This document shows positions 8,389-16,817 of a stretch of 54,144 nt of DNA, in pieces. Every line of letters starts with the position of its first letter. Position 1 is the first letter of the stretch. The notes under the pieces were generated by a model that saw nothing but the letters and a program-made list of their open reading frames with translations, had not been told where the DNA came from and made no database searches. The stretch lies in the NCBI GenBank assembly GCA_030426605.1, contig JAUHXM010000009.1, forward strand, positions 1 through 54,144, written 5' to 3'. The position numbers and the translations under genes are program-made. The DNA is from Phycisphaerae bacterium (lineage in GTDB: Bacteria; Planctomycetota; Phycisphaerae; Phycisphaerales; UBA1924).

Positions 8389-9668
8389 TGGCGATCGGCG
8401 ACGCGACCATCGTGCAGCGGTCCATGGGCGCGCGGATGTTCTCGACGGTCACGACCGTCGCGCTCGTCGCGGTCTCGGTGGGGCTCATGTTGCTGCTCTT
8501 GTCGATGAAGGACTCGGGGCGCAAGAGCTTCGAGCGCGGCATCGGGAACATGCACATGCTGATCAGCCGGGATTCGAGCCCGCTGGTCAGCGTGCTCAAC
8601 GGTGTGTTCTACGCGAACCCGCCGGCGAACCCGATCACGTGGCAGGAGTTCGAGGGGCTGCGGGGGTCGCTCCGCTTCCCGCTGGTGCTGATCCCGACGC
8701 AGCAGGGCGACAGCTTCCGCGGGCGCCCCGTGATGGCGACGGTGCCCGAGTTCTTCACGGACTTCGAGCCCGTCGCGGGCGAGCCCTTCGCGTTCGCCGA
8801 GGGCGAGGCGTTCGACGCGCCGTTCGAGGTTGTCGTCGGGTCGGAGGCGGCGCGGGCGGCGGTGCTGCGCGTGGGTGATGTGATCAACCTGCGCCACGGC
8901 GGTCCGCGCGACCCGGACGCGCACGTCCACGACGAGTACGACTACACCGTCGTGGGCATTCTGGAGCCCACCGGCAGCCCGCACGACCGGGCGCTGTTCA
9001 CGGATCTGACCAGCTCGTGGACGCTGCACGCGCACGATCGGAGGTTGCAGGAGATCGGGCCGGACGTCGAAACCACGCCGGACGATCTGGTCGATGCCGA
9101 CAAGCTGATCACGGGGGTGTACGGACGGGCGATCGGGCGTCCCGGGAGTTCGGGCCCGCCGGCGTACCTGCCGCAGGTGCTGGTGCAGCTGCGCCGGAAC
9201 CCGAGCTTTGTGGTCGCCGAGCCGAGCGGCGAGATCAACCGGCTGTTCCAGATCGTGGGGAACATCGACAAGATCCTGATCGCGATGGCGGGGGCCGTGA
9301 TGGCGTCGAGCGCGATCGCGATCATGCTCGCCATGTACAACTCGATGGAGCAGCGCCGGCGTCAGATCGCGCTGCTGCGCGTGCTCGGCGCGAGCCGGGC
9401 GCGGATCTTCCGGCTCGTGATCATCGAGAGCGCGCTGCTCGGGCTCATCGGCGCGGTGCTGGGCGTGCTCGTCGCGACGGTCGGGGGCGTGGTCGTGTCC
9501 GGCGTGCTGCAAGCGCGGCTCGGGCTGGTCGTGGAGCCAACATTCGGGTGGGCGCTGGCGGCGTGGGTCGTCGGGGCGACGGTCGGGCTCGCAGTCATCG
9601 CCGGGCTGATCCCGGCGATCGCGGGGTACCGGACGAGTGTGGTGCGGAATCTCCGGCCGCTGGGGTGA
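8388..9668 (+). CDS. FtsX/MacB-type ABC transporter permease
   Basis: A 426-residue permease pairing with the ATPase immediately upstream (4-nt ATGA overlap). The topology is that of the FtsX/LolCE/MacB family: one N-terminal helix (VTTVALVAVSVGLMLLLL), a ~240-residue periplasmic domain, then three C-terminal helices (KILIAMAGAVMASSAIAIML..., ALLGLIGAVLGVLVATVGGVVV, WALAAWVVGATVGLAVIAGLIPAIAGY). The cytoplasmic loop RRRQIALLRVLGASRARIF is the coupling motif typical of this family. The substrate is not shown by sequence; lipoprotein export (LolCE-like) or another envelope compound are both possible. Only one permease is present, so it would act as a homodimer unless a partner lies elsewhere. 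Confidence 0.85.
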   Translation: MAIGDATIVQRSMGARMFSTVTTVALVAVSVGLMLLLLSMKDSGRKSFERGIGNMHMLISRDSSPLVSVLNGVFYANPPANPITWQEFEGLRGSLRFPLVLIPTQQGDSFRGRPVMATVPEFFTDFEPVAGEPFAFAEGEAFDAPFEVVVGSEAARAAVLRVGDVINLRHGGPRDPDAHVHDEYDYTVVGILEPTGSPHDRALFTDLTSSWTLHAHDRRLQEIGPDVETTPDDLVDADKLITGVYGRAIGRPGSSGPPAYLPQVLVQLRRNPSFVVAEPSGEINRLFQIVGNIDKILIAMAGAVMASSAIAIMLAMYNSMEQRRRQIALLRVLGASRARIFRLVIIESALLGLIGAVLGVLVATVGGVVVSGVLQARLGLVVEPTFGWALAAWVVGATVGLAVIAGLIPAIAGYRTSVVRNLRPLG

Positions 9669-9739
9669 GTTGTTCCCCACGGGTGCGTCGGATCGGCGGG
9701 TTCGGGCGTACAACTCCCCGGAGCTTCAGGAGCGGACGG

Positions 9740-10327
9740 ATGATGAATGTTCGGCGAATGATCGGAATCGCGGCCGTGGCCGGCATGACGCTCGGCGTCT
9801 GCGCGGGGTGGGCGCCGCCCGAGGAGCCCCAGGCGGCCGATGCCGCGCCGGGAACGTTTGAGACGCTCGAGGATGGGTCGCTGCTCATCGAGGGGCGGAT
9901 CAAGGTCGTCGGCAAGGGCACGAAGGAGAAGCCCTACGTCGTCGATTGGTCCGTGCTGACCTCCGCGATGCGGATGTACGACCCACGGTCGGACAAGAAC
10001 GAATTGCCCGCGTGGACGGAGGCGCTCGAAGGCAAGCGCGTGCGCCTGACGGGGTACCTGCTGCTCCCGATGACGGGCGTGGGCGCGGACGAGCTGCTCG
10101 TGATGCAGAACTCGTGGGACGGGTGCTGCATCGGCGTGCCGCCGACGCCGTACGACGCGGTCGAGGTGAAGCTCACGAAGGAGCTGGACACATCGCGCGG
10201 CGCGCCGGGGTACGGCGCGATCGAGGGGACGTTCAAGACGGACCCCTACATCGTGAGCGGGTGGCTCCTGGGTCTGTATCTGCTCGAGGACAGCGCGATG
10301 GTGCAGGCGTCCGACGGCGAGACGTGA
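9740..10327 (+). CDS. Exported DUF3299-family protein
   Basis: A 195-residue protein with an N-terminal signal peptide (MMNVRRMIGIAAVAGMTLGVCAG). The mature part carries the DUF3299 pattern: a strand pair GKRVRLTGYLLLPM, then LVMQNSWDGCCIGVPPTPYDAVEV, with the family's paired cysteines followed by G-PP. DUF3299 proteins are periplasmic and often encoded near MacB/LolD-type exporters, as here, so a role with the upstream ABC pair is plausible but not proven. GGAG at about 9729-9732 supports the ATG at 9740 (a second ATG follows at 9743). The gap to the permease gene is 71 nt. Confidence 0.75.
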   Translation: MMNVRRMIGIAAVAGMTLGVCAGWAPPEEPQAADAAPGTFETLEDGSLLIEGRIKVVGKGTKEKPYVVDWSVLTSAMRMYDPRSDKNELPAWTEALEGKRVRLTGYLLLPMTGVGADELLVMQNSWDGCCIGVPPTPYDAVEVKLTKELDTSRGAPGYGAIEGTFKTDPYIVSGWLLGLYLLEDSAMVQASDGET

Positions 10328-10334
10328 CACAAGC

Positions 10335-10405
10335 CGTGAGCAATCAGCAGTGAGCGTTCAGACTAAGAATCTGCTCACTGCGCACTCATCACTGCTGCTC
10401 ACGCT
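10335..10405. repeat. Imperfect inverted repeat of GTGAGC/GCTCAC units
   Basis: Between two convergent genes, a left half with CGTGAGCAATCAGCAGTGAGC faces a right half with CTGCTCACTG and CTGCTGCTCAC. It can fold into a long imperfect stem, may end transcription from both sides, and resembles the TGAGNNN heptad repeats seen later in the window. Confidence 0.45.
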
Positions 10406-10899
10406 GCTTTGTTGAAGTAATTCGACGGGCAAATGAACCGGAAGAGCGACGCGATGCGCTCGGCGCGGTCGTTATTCCCGTCGGCGATCTCGTTGAGCTG
10501 CGCGCCGAATTCGTTGCGGAACGCCTCGCGCGCCGCGAGGTTGGATTCGTCCTCGGACTCGAACAGGGCGCGGATGCGCGCGAGCTCGCCGGCGTCGAGC
10601 CAGAACCCGGCGCACGAGGGGCACTCGTCCACCTCGACCTCGTGGTTGGTCGTGAAGAAGTGGCGCATCATGACCTGGTCGGGGCACGACGGGCAGGTGA
10701 CGCGCTCGTCGAGGTCGATGGTGGTGTTGGGGTCGGTCTCGACGGCGAGGAGGGCGCCGGCGTCCTCGATCGCTTCATCGAAGCGCTTGAGCTCGCCCTG
10801 CTCGAACCAGAGCCCGCCGCAGCCGAGGTGGCACGCGTCCACGATGACGCCGTTGGCGGTGACCTGCGAGAGCGCGTTGGCGCAGCGGGGGCAGTCCAT
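10399..10899 (-). CDS. Zinc-ribbon (zf-TFIIB-like) protein
   Basis: A 166-residue soluble protein with two copies of the zf-TFIIB-type ribbon. The first has CPRC at residues 3-6 followed by CHLGCGGLWFEQGELKRF. The second has CPSC followed by CPSCAGFWLDAGELARI. The G-W/FxxxGEL core after the second Cys pair is the family hallmark. The C-terminal ~60 residues are helical. The ribosome site AAGGA lies just ahead of the ATG. Its biochemical role is unknown; proteins of this family are small metal-binding proteins of uncertain function. It is 59 nt downstream of nhaA on the same strand and could be cotranscribed with it. Confidence 0.75.
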   Translation of the reverse strand: MDCPRCANALSQVTANGVIVDACHLGCGGLWFEQGELKRFDEAIEDAGALLAVETDPNTTIDLDERVTCPSCPDQVMMRHFFTTNHEVEVDECPSCAGFWLDAGELARIRALFESEDESNLAAREAFRNEFGAQLNEIADGNNDRAERIASLFRFICPSNYFNKAA

Positions 10900-10958
10900 G
10901 GGAATCCTTCCGGGGCGGCCGCGCCGTCGTGGCGCGGTGTGTCGTTGGTGTCTCTGCG

Positions 10959-12476
10959 TTACTGGGAATCGACCGTCGGGCCGAGCACGTCGGGCTCGGG
11001 CTCGGGCTTGGGCCGGCAGGTCATCAGCAGGCCGAGGCCCAGGATCGTGCTGAGCAGCGAGGCGAGCAGGATCGAGATGGTCGCGTGCTCGCGGTGCTTG
11101 AGGGCCAGCTCGGCGACCTCGGGCGAGGCGTCATACGGCGTCTTGAACGCGAGGTTCGCGATGAAGAGCGCCATCGTGAAGCCGATGCCCGCGAGGCACC
11201 CGGCACCCAGGATGTGCCGCCACGACACGCCCTTGGGCAGTTCGGCGATCTTGAGCTGCACGCTGATCCAGCTGAACAGGACGATGCCGATCGGCTTGCC
11301 CAGGAAGAGACCAAGGACGATGCCGATCATGATGGGGTCGGCGGCGATGGTGGAGACGAAGCCCCCGACGCCGCCGGAGGTGAACTCGCTGCCGATGTGC
11401 ACGCCCGCGTTGGCGAGCGCGAAGATCGGGATGATCGCGAAGGCGGCCCACGGGTGGATGGCGCTCTCCATGCGGTGCAGGAGGGGCATCACGAAGTGGT
11501 TGTTCTTGTCGAGGGCGTAGACCGCGGCGCGTTGGGCGCTGTTGGTCTTGACGTCCGTGCCGGGCTTGGAGTGCTCCTCGAATGCGTCCAGCGCGGAGCG
11601 GGAGTAGGAGAGATAGCGCTTGGAATCGACGCGGCTGGACGCGGGGATGGTCGCGGCGAGGAGGACGCCCGCGATGGTCGCGTGCACGCCCGAGGCGTAG
11701 ACGAAGTACCACAGGAAGATGCCAGGGATCAGGTACCAGATCGCGCGGCGGAAACCCATGAAGTTGAGGGCGAACAGGCCCGCGATGATGAGCGCGGAAT
11801 ACCCCAGGTAGATCATCTGGAGCTTCTCGGTGTAGAAGATCGCGATGACCAGAAGCGCGCCGAGGTCGTCGGCGATCGCGAGGCTCGTGAGGAAAATCTT
11901 GAGCGACGTCGGGGCTCGTGAGCCGAGCAGCGCGAGGATGCCCAGGGCGAAGGCGATGTCGGTCGCCATGGGGATGCCCCAGCCTCGGAATGTCTCGGTG
12001 CCCGGGGCGTTGAAGATCATGTAGATGCCCGCGGGGGCGATCATGCCGCCGAGGGCGGCGAAGACGGGCAGCGTCGCCTTCTTCACGTTCGAGAGCTCGC
12101 CGACGAGGATCTCGCGCTTGATCTCGAGGCCGACGAGGAGGAAGAAGACCGCCATGAGGAGGTCGTTGATCCACCAGTGGAGGTTCTTGACGTGCCCGGC
12201 CTGCGAGACGATCTTGCCGTCGATGCCCGTGGTGAGGGCGGTGTCGGGCAGGAGGCCGATGGCGAGCGGGAGCTCGTGGAAGACGTAGTGGTACTGCTCG
12301 GCCCACTGCGAGTTGGCCCAGAACATGGCGCCGAGGGTGCACAGGATGAGCATGATGCCGCCGGCGCTGGAGAGCGCGGCGAAGCGTGCGAACGGGCGCG
12401 TGAGGCGCTCGCCGGCTTCGGGGCTGAGCTCCTCAGTCGCGGTCGGGATGTGGACGCCGTGCACTGCCATGGACAT
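10959..12476 (-). CDS. nhaA: Na+/H+ antiporter NhaA
   Basis: A 505-residue inner-membrane antiporter that exchanges sodium for protons for pH and sodium homeostasis. The family core is clear: FFLLVGLEIKREILVGEL (residues 111-128), ATDIAFALGILALLGSR (171-187) and the ion-binding aspartate pair in LAIADDLGALL (D203, D204). It is longer than the usual ~390 residues because of an N-terminal extension, a longer first periplasmic loop and a ~50-residue hydrophilic insertion (around RVDSKRYLSYSRSALDAFEEHSK) in the middle; such long NhaA forms occur in other phyla. The ATG at 12476 has GGAG six bases upstream. It points toward the zinc-ribbon gene. Confidence 0.93.
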   Translation of the reverse strand: MSMAVHGVHIPTATEELSPEAGERLTRPFARFAALSSAGGIMLILCTLGAMFWANSQWAEQYHYVFHELPLAIGLLPDTALTTGIDGKIVSQAGHVKNLHWWINDLLMAVFFLLVGLEIKREILVGELSNVKKATLPVFAALGGMIAPAGIYMIFNAPGTETFRGWGIPMATDIAFALGILALLGSRAPTSLKIFLTSLAIADDLGALLVIAIFYTEKLQMIYLGYSALIIAGLFALNFMGFRRAIWYLIPGIFLWYFVYASGVHATIAGVLLAATIPASSRVDSKRYLSYSRSALDAFEEHSKPGTDVKTNSAQRAAVYALDKNNHFVMPLLHRMESAIHPWAAFAIIPIFALANAGVHIGSEFTSGGVGGFVSTIAADPIMIGIVLGLFLGKPIGIVLFSWISVQLKIAELPKGVSWRHILGAGCLAGIGFTMALFIANLAFKTPYDASPEVAELALKHREHATISILLASLLSTILGLGLLMTCRPKPEPEPDVLGPTVDSQ

Positions 12477-12505
12477 TCGAGCTCCGTTCTGGCCCGTCGG
12501 CCGAC

Positions 12506-12511
12506 AGAATA
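12506..12511 (-). promoter_or_regulatory. Candidate -10 TATTCT for nhaA
   Basis: A TANNNT hexamer on the minus strand, 29 nt before the nhaA ATG. It leaves a leader of about 22 nt that contains the GGAG ribosome site. Confidence 0.35.
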
Positions 12512-12633
12512 GCGCGGACCGGTTGAAGGGTCTGCGCCGTCTGGGTCGGTTTCGGTCTAGGGGGGGGCCCGCTTGAGCGCCGTCTCAATCAGAGAGGGAT
12601 CGGGGGTGCCCGGGCGCCAGATTTTTGCGCGAA

Positions 12634-13977
12634 TCAGGCGAGCTGGAAGTCGTAGATGTCGCCCAGCCCCAAAATCCGGGTGAGCTCGTCGAGCCCGTCG
12701 AGGCACGCCCGGGCGAGGGAGGCGTCCGCCAGGTCGGTCGGCGCGATCTGGTCGGGGTAGTGCTGCTCGACCCACCGGGTCAGGCGCTCGTGCAGGTCGG
12801 GGCTGAACCGGACGCCGGGTATGACCGCGTCGAGCTCGTCGCCGGTGAGGGGCACGCGGAGGCGGAGGCACGCCGGGCCCCCGCCGTTGCGCATGGACTC
12901 GCGGACGTCGATGAACTCGACGCGGGCGATGGGGTTGGCGTCGTCCTCGGCGACGCGCTCAAGCCAGGCCGCGACCCGGGGCGTGCGCTCGGACTCGGAC
13001 GGCGCGAGGATGATCATCTCGCCCGGCGCGAGTGTGAGCACCTGCGAGTTGAAGACGTAACTCGTGACGGCTTCGTCGAGGGTGAAATCGTCGCGCGTCG
13101 CTGGGATCTCGACGAGGGGTGTCGGGTCCAGCGCCAGGCGGAGCTGGTCGAGCACGCCCGCGGTGTCCGCGAACGCGAGCTCGTGGTAGAGGAAGACGTT
13201 CTCGTTGCCCGTGGAGATGACGTCGTTGTGGAACACACCGGCGTCGATGGCCTCGTGGTGCTGGCGCGCAATGACGACGCGCGTGCGGTCGAGCCCGTGC
13301 TTGCGGACGATCGTCTCGCACGCGCCACGCGACTGGCGCGACTTGTACTTCTTGGGGGCCATCGGCGTGGGGCGGGGCGGGTCGAAGCCGTAGACGAAGA
13401 GCTCGACGCCCGCCTCGGCGTGCGTCCGCGCGAAGCGGACATGGTTCGCCGCGCCCTCATCGGCAAACAACGTGTGGCACGGCAGCGGGTCGTGGACCGC
13501 GAAACGCTTGTGGTCCGCGAAGATCGCGCGCAGGATCCGGGTGGTCGTCGAGCCCTCGATCATGCGGTGGTAGTGCGACATGAGGTTCGCCGGCGTCATG
13601 TGCACGCGCCCGTCGGGCGTGTGGGATGAACCCGATACCGTGGCGGCGTTGGCGGCCCACATGCTCGAAGCGCTCCACGCCGCGGCGGTGAGCGTGGGCG
13701 AGAGCTCGGACGCCCGCTCGAGCACCTGCGCGTCCGTCCCTGTGAACCCGAGGTCGCGGAGCATCGCGAGATCGGGGCGCTGCTGGGGGGGCAGCACGCC
13801 CTGGGTGACGCCCAGGTCGTGCACGCGGCGCATCTTGGCCAGCCCCTGCAGGGCGGCGTCCTTCGGGCGCGAAACCGCGCCGGCGTTGGACTGGCTGGGC
13901 ACGTTGCCGGGGCTCAGGCCCGCGTAGTTGTGGGTGGGGCCGATCAGCCCGTCGAAATTGGCCTCGCATGTGGGCAT
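12634..13977 (-). CDS. astB: N-succinylarginine dihydrolase AstB
   Basis: A 447-residue cytoplasmic enzyme of the amidinotransferase/pentein fold. It hydrolyses N2-succinylarginine to succinylornithine, CO2 and ammonia, the second step of the arginine succinyltransferase (AST) degradation route. The opening EANFDGLIGPTHNYAGLSPGN is diagnostic. The catalytic residues are in place: Glu174 (DEGAANH), His250 (FHNDV) and Cys370 (NGGGPACLRLRV), close to the E. coli positions 174, 248 and 365. No other ast gene is in the window, although the arginine biosynthesis cluster starts 1.3 kb away. A TAGGCT hexamer ends six bases before the ATG, suggesting a leaderless message. Confidence 0.92.
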   Translation of the reverse strand: MPTCEANFDGLIGPTHNYAGLSPGNVPSQSNAGAVSRPKDAALQGLAKMRRVHDLGVTQGVLPPQQRPDLAMLRDLGFTGTDAQVLERASELSPTLTAAAWSASSMWAANAATVSGSSHTPDGRVHMTPANLMSHYHRMIEGSTTTRILRAIFADHKRFAVHDPLPCHTLFADEGAANHVRFARTHAEAGVELFVYGFDPPRPTPMAPKKYKSRQSRGACETIVRKHGLDRTRVVIARQHHEAIDAGVFHNDVISTGNENVFLYHELAFADTAGVLDQLRLALDPTPLVEIPATRDDFTLDEAVTSYVFNSQVLTLAPGEMIILAPSESERTPRVAAWLERVAEDDANPIARVEFIDVRESMRNGGGPACLRLRVPLTGDELDAVIPGVRFSPDLHERLTRWVEQHYPDQIAPTDLADASLARACLDGLDELTRILGLGDIYDFQLA

Positions 13978-13983
13978 GGAGAC

Positions 13984-13989
13984 AGCCTA
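13984..13989 (-). promoter_or_regulatory. Candidate leaderless -10 TAGGCT for astB
   Basis: TANNNT on the minus strand, six bases before the astB ATG, so transcription would begin at or near the A of ATG. No ribosome site lies between. Confidence 0.5.
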
Positions 13990-14011
13990 CGCGGCGACGG
14001 GTCGGCTGTCG

Positions 14012-14017
14012 TAGTCT
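14012..14017 (+). promoter_or_regulatory. Candidate -10 TAGTCT for the lipoprotein gene
   Basis: A TANNNT hexamer 32 nt before the ATG at 14050, with GGAGG at 14041-14045 inside the resulting leader. It is divergent to the astB promoter 22 nt away. Confidence 0.4.
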
Positions 14018-14049
14018 CTGGGGTGGATTCCACCCCGACTGGAGGCGGC

Positions 14050-15222
14050 ATGAGCAACCGGATCGCGATCGCGTTGGCAGGGCTGATGGTGTGCGTCCTC
14101 GGGTGCTCCGGCGGGTGGCGGGAGATCGACACGCGGGCGCCGTCGGGTGAGACGCGGGTGCCCGGGGGGATCCCAGAAACCGCGACGGGCGCGTCGGGGT
14201 CGGTCGATGTCGCGGCGCTCGAGCGCCGGCTCGTCGCGTACTTCCCGTGCGCCTCGGCGCCGTGGAGCGCGGACAACCCGCACCACATGAGCTACGACCT
14301 GCACGAGCCCGGCGGGTGGGACCGGTTCTACTCGACGCACGTGCGCGAAGCGATCGTGCGGTTCGGGTATCGGCGTGTGTTCTTCCATCTGCCGTTCGGG
14401 AAGACAACGGGGCAGTCGCCGCGCGCGGTGGCGCAGCGACGGACCGGGGTGGACAACGACTCCCTGGACCGGTGGCACATGTCGCTCGATCACGAGCACG
14501 ACCTGCGGCGGACGGGCAACGAGCACATCTCCAGCGGGTTCTACGGAGCGATGCGCCGGCTGCACGCGGAGCACCCGGATGTGGAGGTGATCGTCTACGT
14601 CGGCTCGATGGACGACGAAGACAAGGCGTTCATGGCGCGCCACGGCGAGGCGGCGCTGCTGGATCGATGGAAAGAATCGCTCGGTCCGCTGGTCGAGCTG
14701 GACTACATGAGCATCGTCTTCGACGCGGCGGTCGCCTACGGGCCCGACGAGCCCAACGCCAAGATCGTGCGGTGGGCGCACGAGCACAAGCGGCGTCAGC
14801 CGGGCACGCTGGTGGGGGTGGAAGCGCGCATCCAGAAGGCTCGCCCCTGGCCGAACGAGCTGTGCCTGCCCGTGGTCGCGTGGGAGGACATCTTTCGGCG
14901 TCAGGGGCACAGCCGGAACATCGCGACGGAGGACCTCTGCGCCCCGGCGCTGCGGGTGATCGACGGGCGGGTGCGCGACACGCTGCTGAAGGGACGCGAC
15001 GGGCAGGCGCAGGGCTGGATCGAGCTCGCGGCGGACATCGTGGCGGACGGGCACGTGCCCGTCGTTGGCACCATCCCGGGGCGGACGCTCGAGCGGACGA
15101 CCTACCGGCTGCCGGGCGAGTCGTCGGCGGTCCGCCTGCCCGCGACGACGGCCAAGGGACCGTTCCGCATGCCCGTCGCTCAGCTGGCCGGGCTGATCGC
15201 GGCGGAGTTGGAACGCCGCTAA
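14050..15222 (+). CDS. Lipoprotein of unknown function
   Basis: A 390-residue protein with a lipoprotein signal: MSNRIAIALAGLMVCVLGC, the lipobox cysteine being residue 19, followed by Ser-Gly-Gly. GGAGG at 14041-14045 fixes the ATG. The mature domain (from about residue 55) has alternating beta strands and helices, such as IVRFGYRRVFFHLPFGK, VEVIVYVGSMDD and LDYMSIVFDAAVAYG, suggesting a TIM-barrel-like glycosidase or phosphodiesterase fold, but no active-site motif is recognised. It stands between astB (divergent) and argR (72 nt downstream), so a link to arginine metabolism is only positional. Confidence 0.7.
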   Translation: MSNRIAIALAGLMVCVLGCSGGWREIDTRAPSGETRVPGGIPETATGASGSVDVAALERRLVAYFPCASAPWSADNPHHMSYDLHEPGGWDRFYSTHVREAIVRFGYRRVFFHLPFGKTTGQSPRAVAQRRTGVDNDSLDRWHMSLDHEHDLRRTGNEHISSGFYGAMRRLHAEHPDVEVIVYVGSMDDEDKAFMARHGEAALLDRWKESLGPLVELDYMSIVFDAAVAYGPDEPNAKIVRWAHEHKRRQPGTLVGVEARIQKARPWPNELCLPVVAWEDIFRRQGHSRNIATEDLCAPALRVIDGRVRDTLLKGRDGQAQGWIELAADIVADGHVPVVGTIPGRTLERTTYRLPGESSAVRLPATTAKGPFRMPVAQLAGLIAAELERR

Positions 15223-15284
15223 TTGTATATCTGACAGTACTTTCGGAGTCATAATCGGCCCAGAAAGGAATTCTGTGGGCCTAC

Positions 15285-15314
15285 TTGACTATTCATGCAG
15301 TCTATGGATAAATA
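15285..15314 (+). promoter_or_regulatory. Promoter of argR (TTGACT / ATAAAT), probably leaderless
   Basis: In an AT-rich island within GC-rich DNA, TTGACT at 15285-15290 is followed after 17 bases by ATAAAT (15308-15313; TAAATA is one base over). The predicted start of transcription falls at about 15319-15321, on the ATG at 15319. The stretch also contains TGACTATTCATGCA, reminiscent of an ARG-box half site, so autoregulation by ArgR is possible but not a clear consensus match. Confidence 0.5.
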
Positions 15315-15318
15315 TGTC

Positions 15319-15792
15319 ATGCCTTCGGTCTCCCAGCGTCAAGCCCTGATCCGCGACATCCTCTCCGAGCAGGCGGTCCCGAACCAGGATCGGCTGGGCG
15401 CGTTGCTGCGGGCGCGGGGCGTGAAGGCGACCCAGGCGACGATCTCGCGTGACCTGCGCGAGTTGGGCGTGGTGAAGGGGCCGGGCGGGTATCAGATGCC
15501 CGCCGCGCCGACCCGCAAGCGGCTGCGCGGGTTGGCGGCGACCGGGGCGCTCGAGCGTGTGGTGCGGCAGTATGTGGTCAGCGTCGAGGAGTCGCTGGCG
15601 ATGGTGGTGATGCGGACGGGCCCGGGGCACGCGCAGGTCGTGGCGCTCGAGCTCGACCGCACGCCGCCGGTGGGCGTGGTCGGGACGATCGCGGGCGACG
15701 ACACGATGTTCTTGGCGGTGAAGTCGGAGTCGGACCGCGGGGCGGTGGCGAGCGCGATGCGGGAGATGGCCGGGCTCGAGGTGTCGCCGTGA
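15319..15792 (+). CDS. argR: Arginine repressor ArgR
   Basis: A transcription factor that senses arginine and controls arginine genes. The N-terminal winged helix contains QATISRDLRELGVVK. The C-terminal hexamerisation/arginine-binding domain ends with GTIAGDDTMFLAVKS, whose GDDT aspartates bind the ligand. I chose the ATG at 15319 (157 residues, the usual ArgR length). Two in-frame ATGs at 15295 and 15304 would add eight or five residues but lie inside the apparent promoter. The gene overlaps argC by four bases (GTGA), so the repressor is translated together with the pathway it is expected to control. Confidence 0.9.
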   Translation: MPSVSQRQALIRDILSEQAVPNQDRLGALLRARGVKATQATISRDLRELGVVKGPGGYQMPAAPTRKRLRGLAATGALERVVRQYVVSVEESLAMVVMRTGPGHAQVVALELDRTPPVGVVGTIAGDDTMFLAVKSESDRGAVASAMREMAGLEVSP

Positions 15793-16817
15793 GTTCGGTG
15801 CCCGTCGCGATCGTGGGCGCCAGCGGGTTCACGGGGTGCGAGCTCGCGTGGATCCTTGCGGGCCACGCCGAGTTCGAGTTGGTCGGCGCGTTCGGATCTT
15901 CGGCATCGGAGACGGAGCGGTCGTTGGGCGCGATGGACGCGCGGCTGCGCGGGATCGTGGACCTGCCGATCTCGGGGGGGTCGGCGGAGGCGGTGGTCGC
16001 GAGCGGGGCGCGGCTCGTGTTCTTGGCGACGCCCCACGAGGCCAGCGCCGCGCTCGCGGGCCCGCTGATCGAGGCCGGGCTGACGGTGATCGATCTGTCC
16101 GGCGCGTTCCGCCTGCGTGATGCGTCGGTGCACGCGTCGCAGTACGGGTTTGCGCGGGATAGCGGGCTGCTCAACGAGGCGGTATACGGCTTGCCTGAGC
16201 GCACGCGGGCGGCGCTGGCGGGTGCGAAGCTCGTGGCGTGCGCCGGGTGCTACGTCACGGCCGCGAGCATCCCGCTCGGCGCGCTGGCGGATGCGGGCGC
16301 GGTCGCGCCGGGCACACGCCCGATCATCGATGCGGTGAGCGGCGTCTCGGGCGCCGGACGGGGCGCGGGGATGCACCTCGCCGTCGTGAGCGCGACGCCG
16401 TATGGCGTGGGGTCGCACCGGCACGCGCCGGAGATCGAGATGAACGTGGGCCAACGGGTGGTGTTCCAGCCGCACCTTGGGGCGTTCGACCGGGGAATCC
16501 TGGCGACGACGCACGTGCAACTCGCGGACGGCTGGGACGCGGCGCGCGTATCGGCTGTCTTCGAGGGCGTGTTCGCGGACGAGCCGTTCGTGCGGCTGAT
16601 GCCCGCCGGGGTGTGGCCCAGCGTGGCGGGTGTGCGCGGGACGAACTTCATCGACATCGCGTGGCACGTGGACGACGAGGGGCACGCCGTCGTGTTCAGC
16701 GCGATCGACAACCTCGTGAAGGGCGCGAGCGGGCAGGCGGTGCAGTGCGCGAACGTTGTGCTTGGGCTCGACGAGACGATCGGCTTGGCCGCCCGCGCGG
16801 CGGGGGTGCCGGCGTGA
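15789..16817 (+). CDS. argC: N-acetyl-gamma-glutamyl-phosphate reductase ArgC
   Basis: A 342-residue NADPH-dependent dehydrogenase that makes N-acetylglutamate semialdehyde, the third step of arginine synthesis. It has a Rossmann motif VAIVGASGFTGCELA (residues 6-20), the catalytic cysteine C154 in ACAGCYVTAA, the conserved SGVSGAGRGAG segment, HRHAPEIE, and FSAIDNLVKGASGQAVQ near the end. It starts with GTG in a four-base overlap with argR and ends in another GTGA overlap with argB, so the three are translationally coupled. The residues just before the catalytic Cys read A-G rather than the usual P-G, a mild variation. Confidence 0.93.
   Translation: MSSVPVAIVGASGFTGCELAWILAGHAEFELVGAFGSSASETERSLGAMDARLRGIVDLPISGGSAEAVVASGARLVFLATPHEASAALAGPLIEAGLTVIDLSGAFRLRDASVHASQYGFARDSGLLNEAVYGLPERTRAALAGAKLVACAGCYVTAASIPLGALADAGAVAPGTRPIIDAVSGVSGAGRGAGMHLAVVSATPYGVGSHRHAPEIEMNVGQRVVFQPHLGAFDRGILATTHVQLADGWDAARVSAVFEGVFADEPFVRLMPAGVWPSVAGVRGTNFIDIAWHVDDEGHAVVFSAIDNLVKGASGQAVQCANVVLGLDETIGLAARAAGVPA

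Noticed and set aside
15295-15318. argR starting at the first ATG (15295)
   Set aside because: That ATG and the next lie within the apparent -35/-10 region. The ATG at 15319 gives the usual ArgR length. Still possible.
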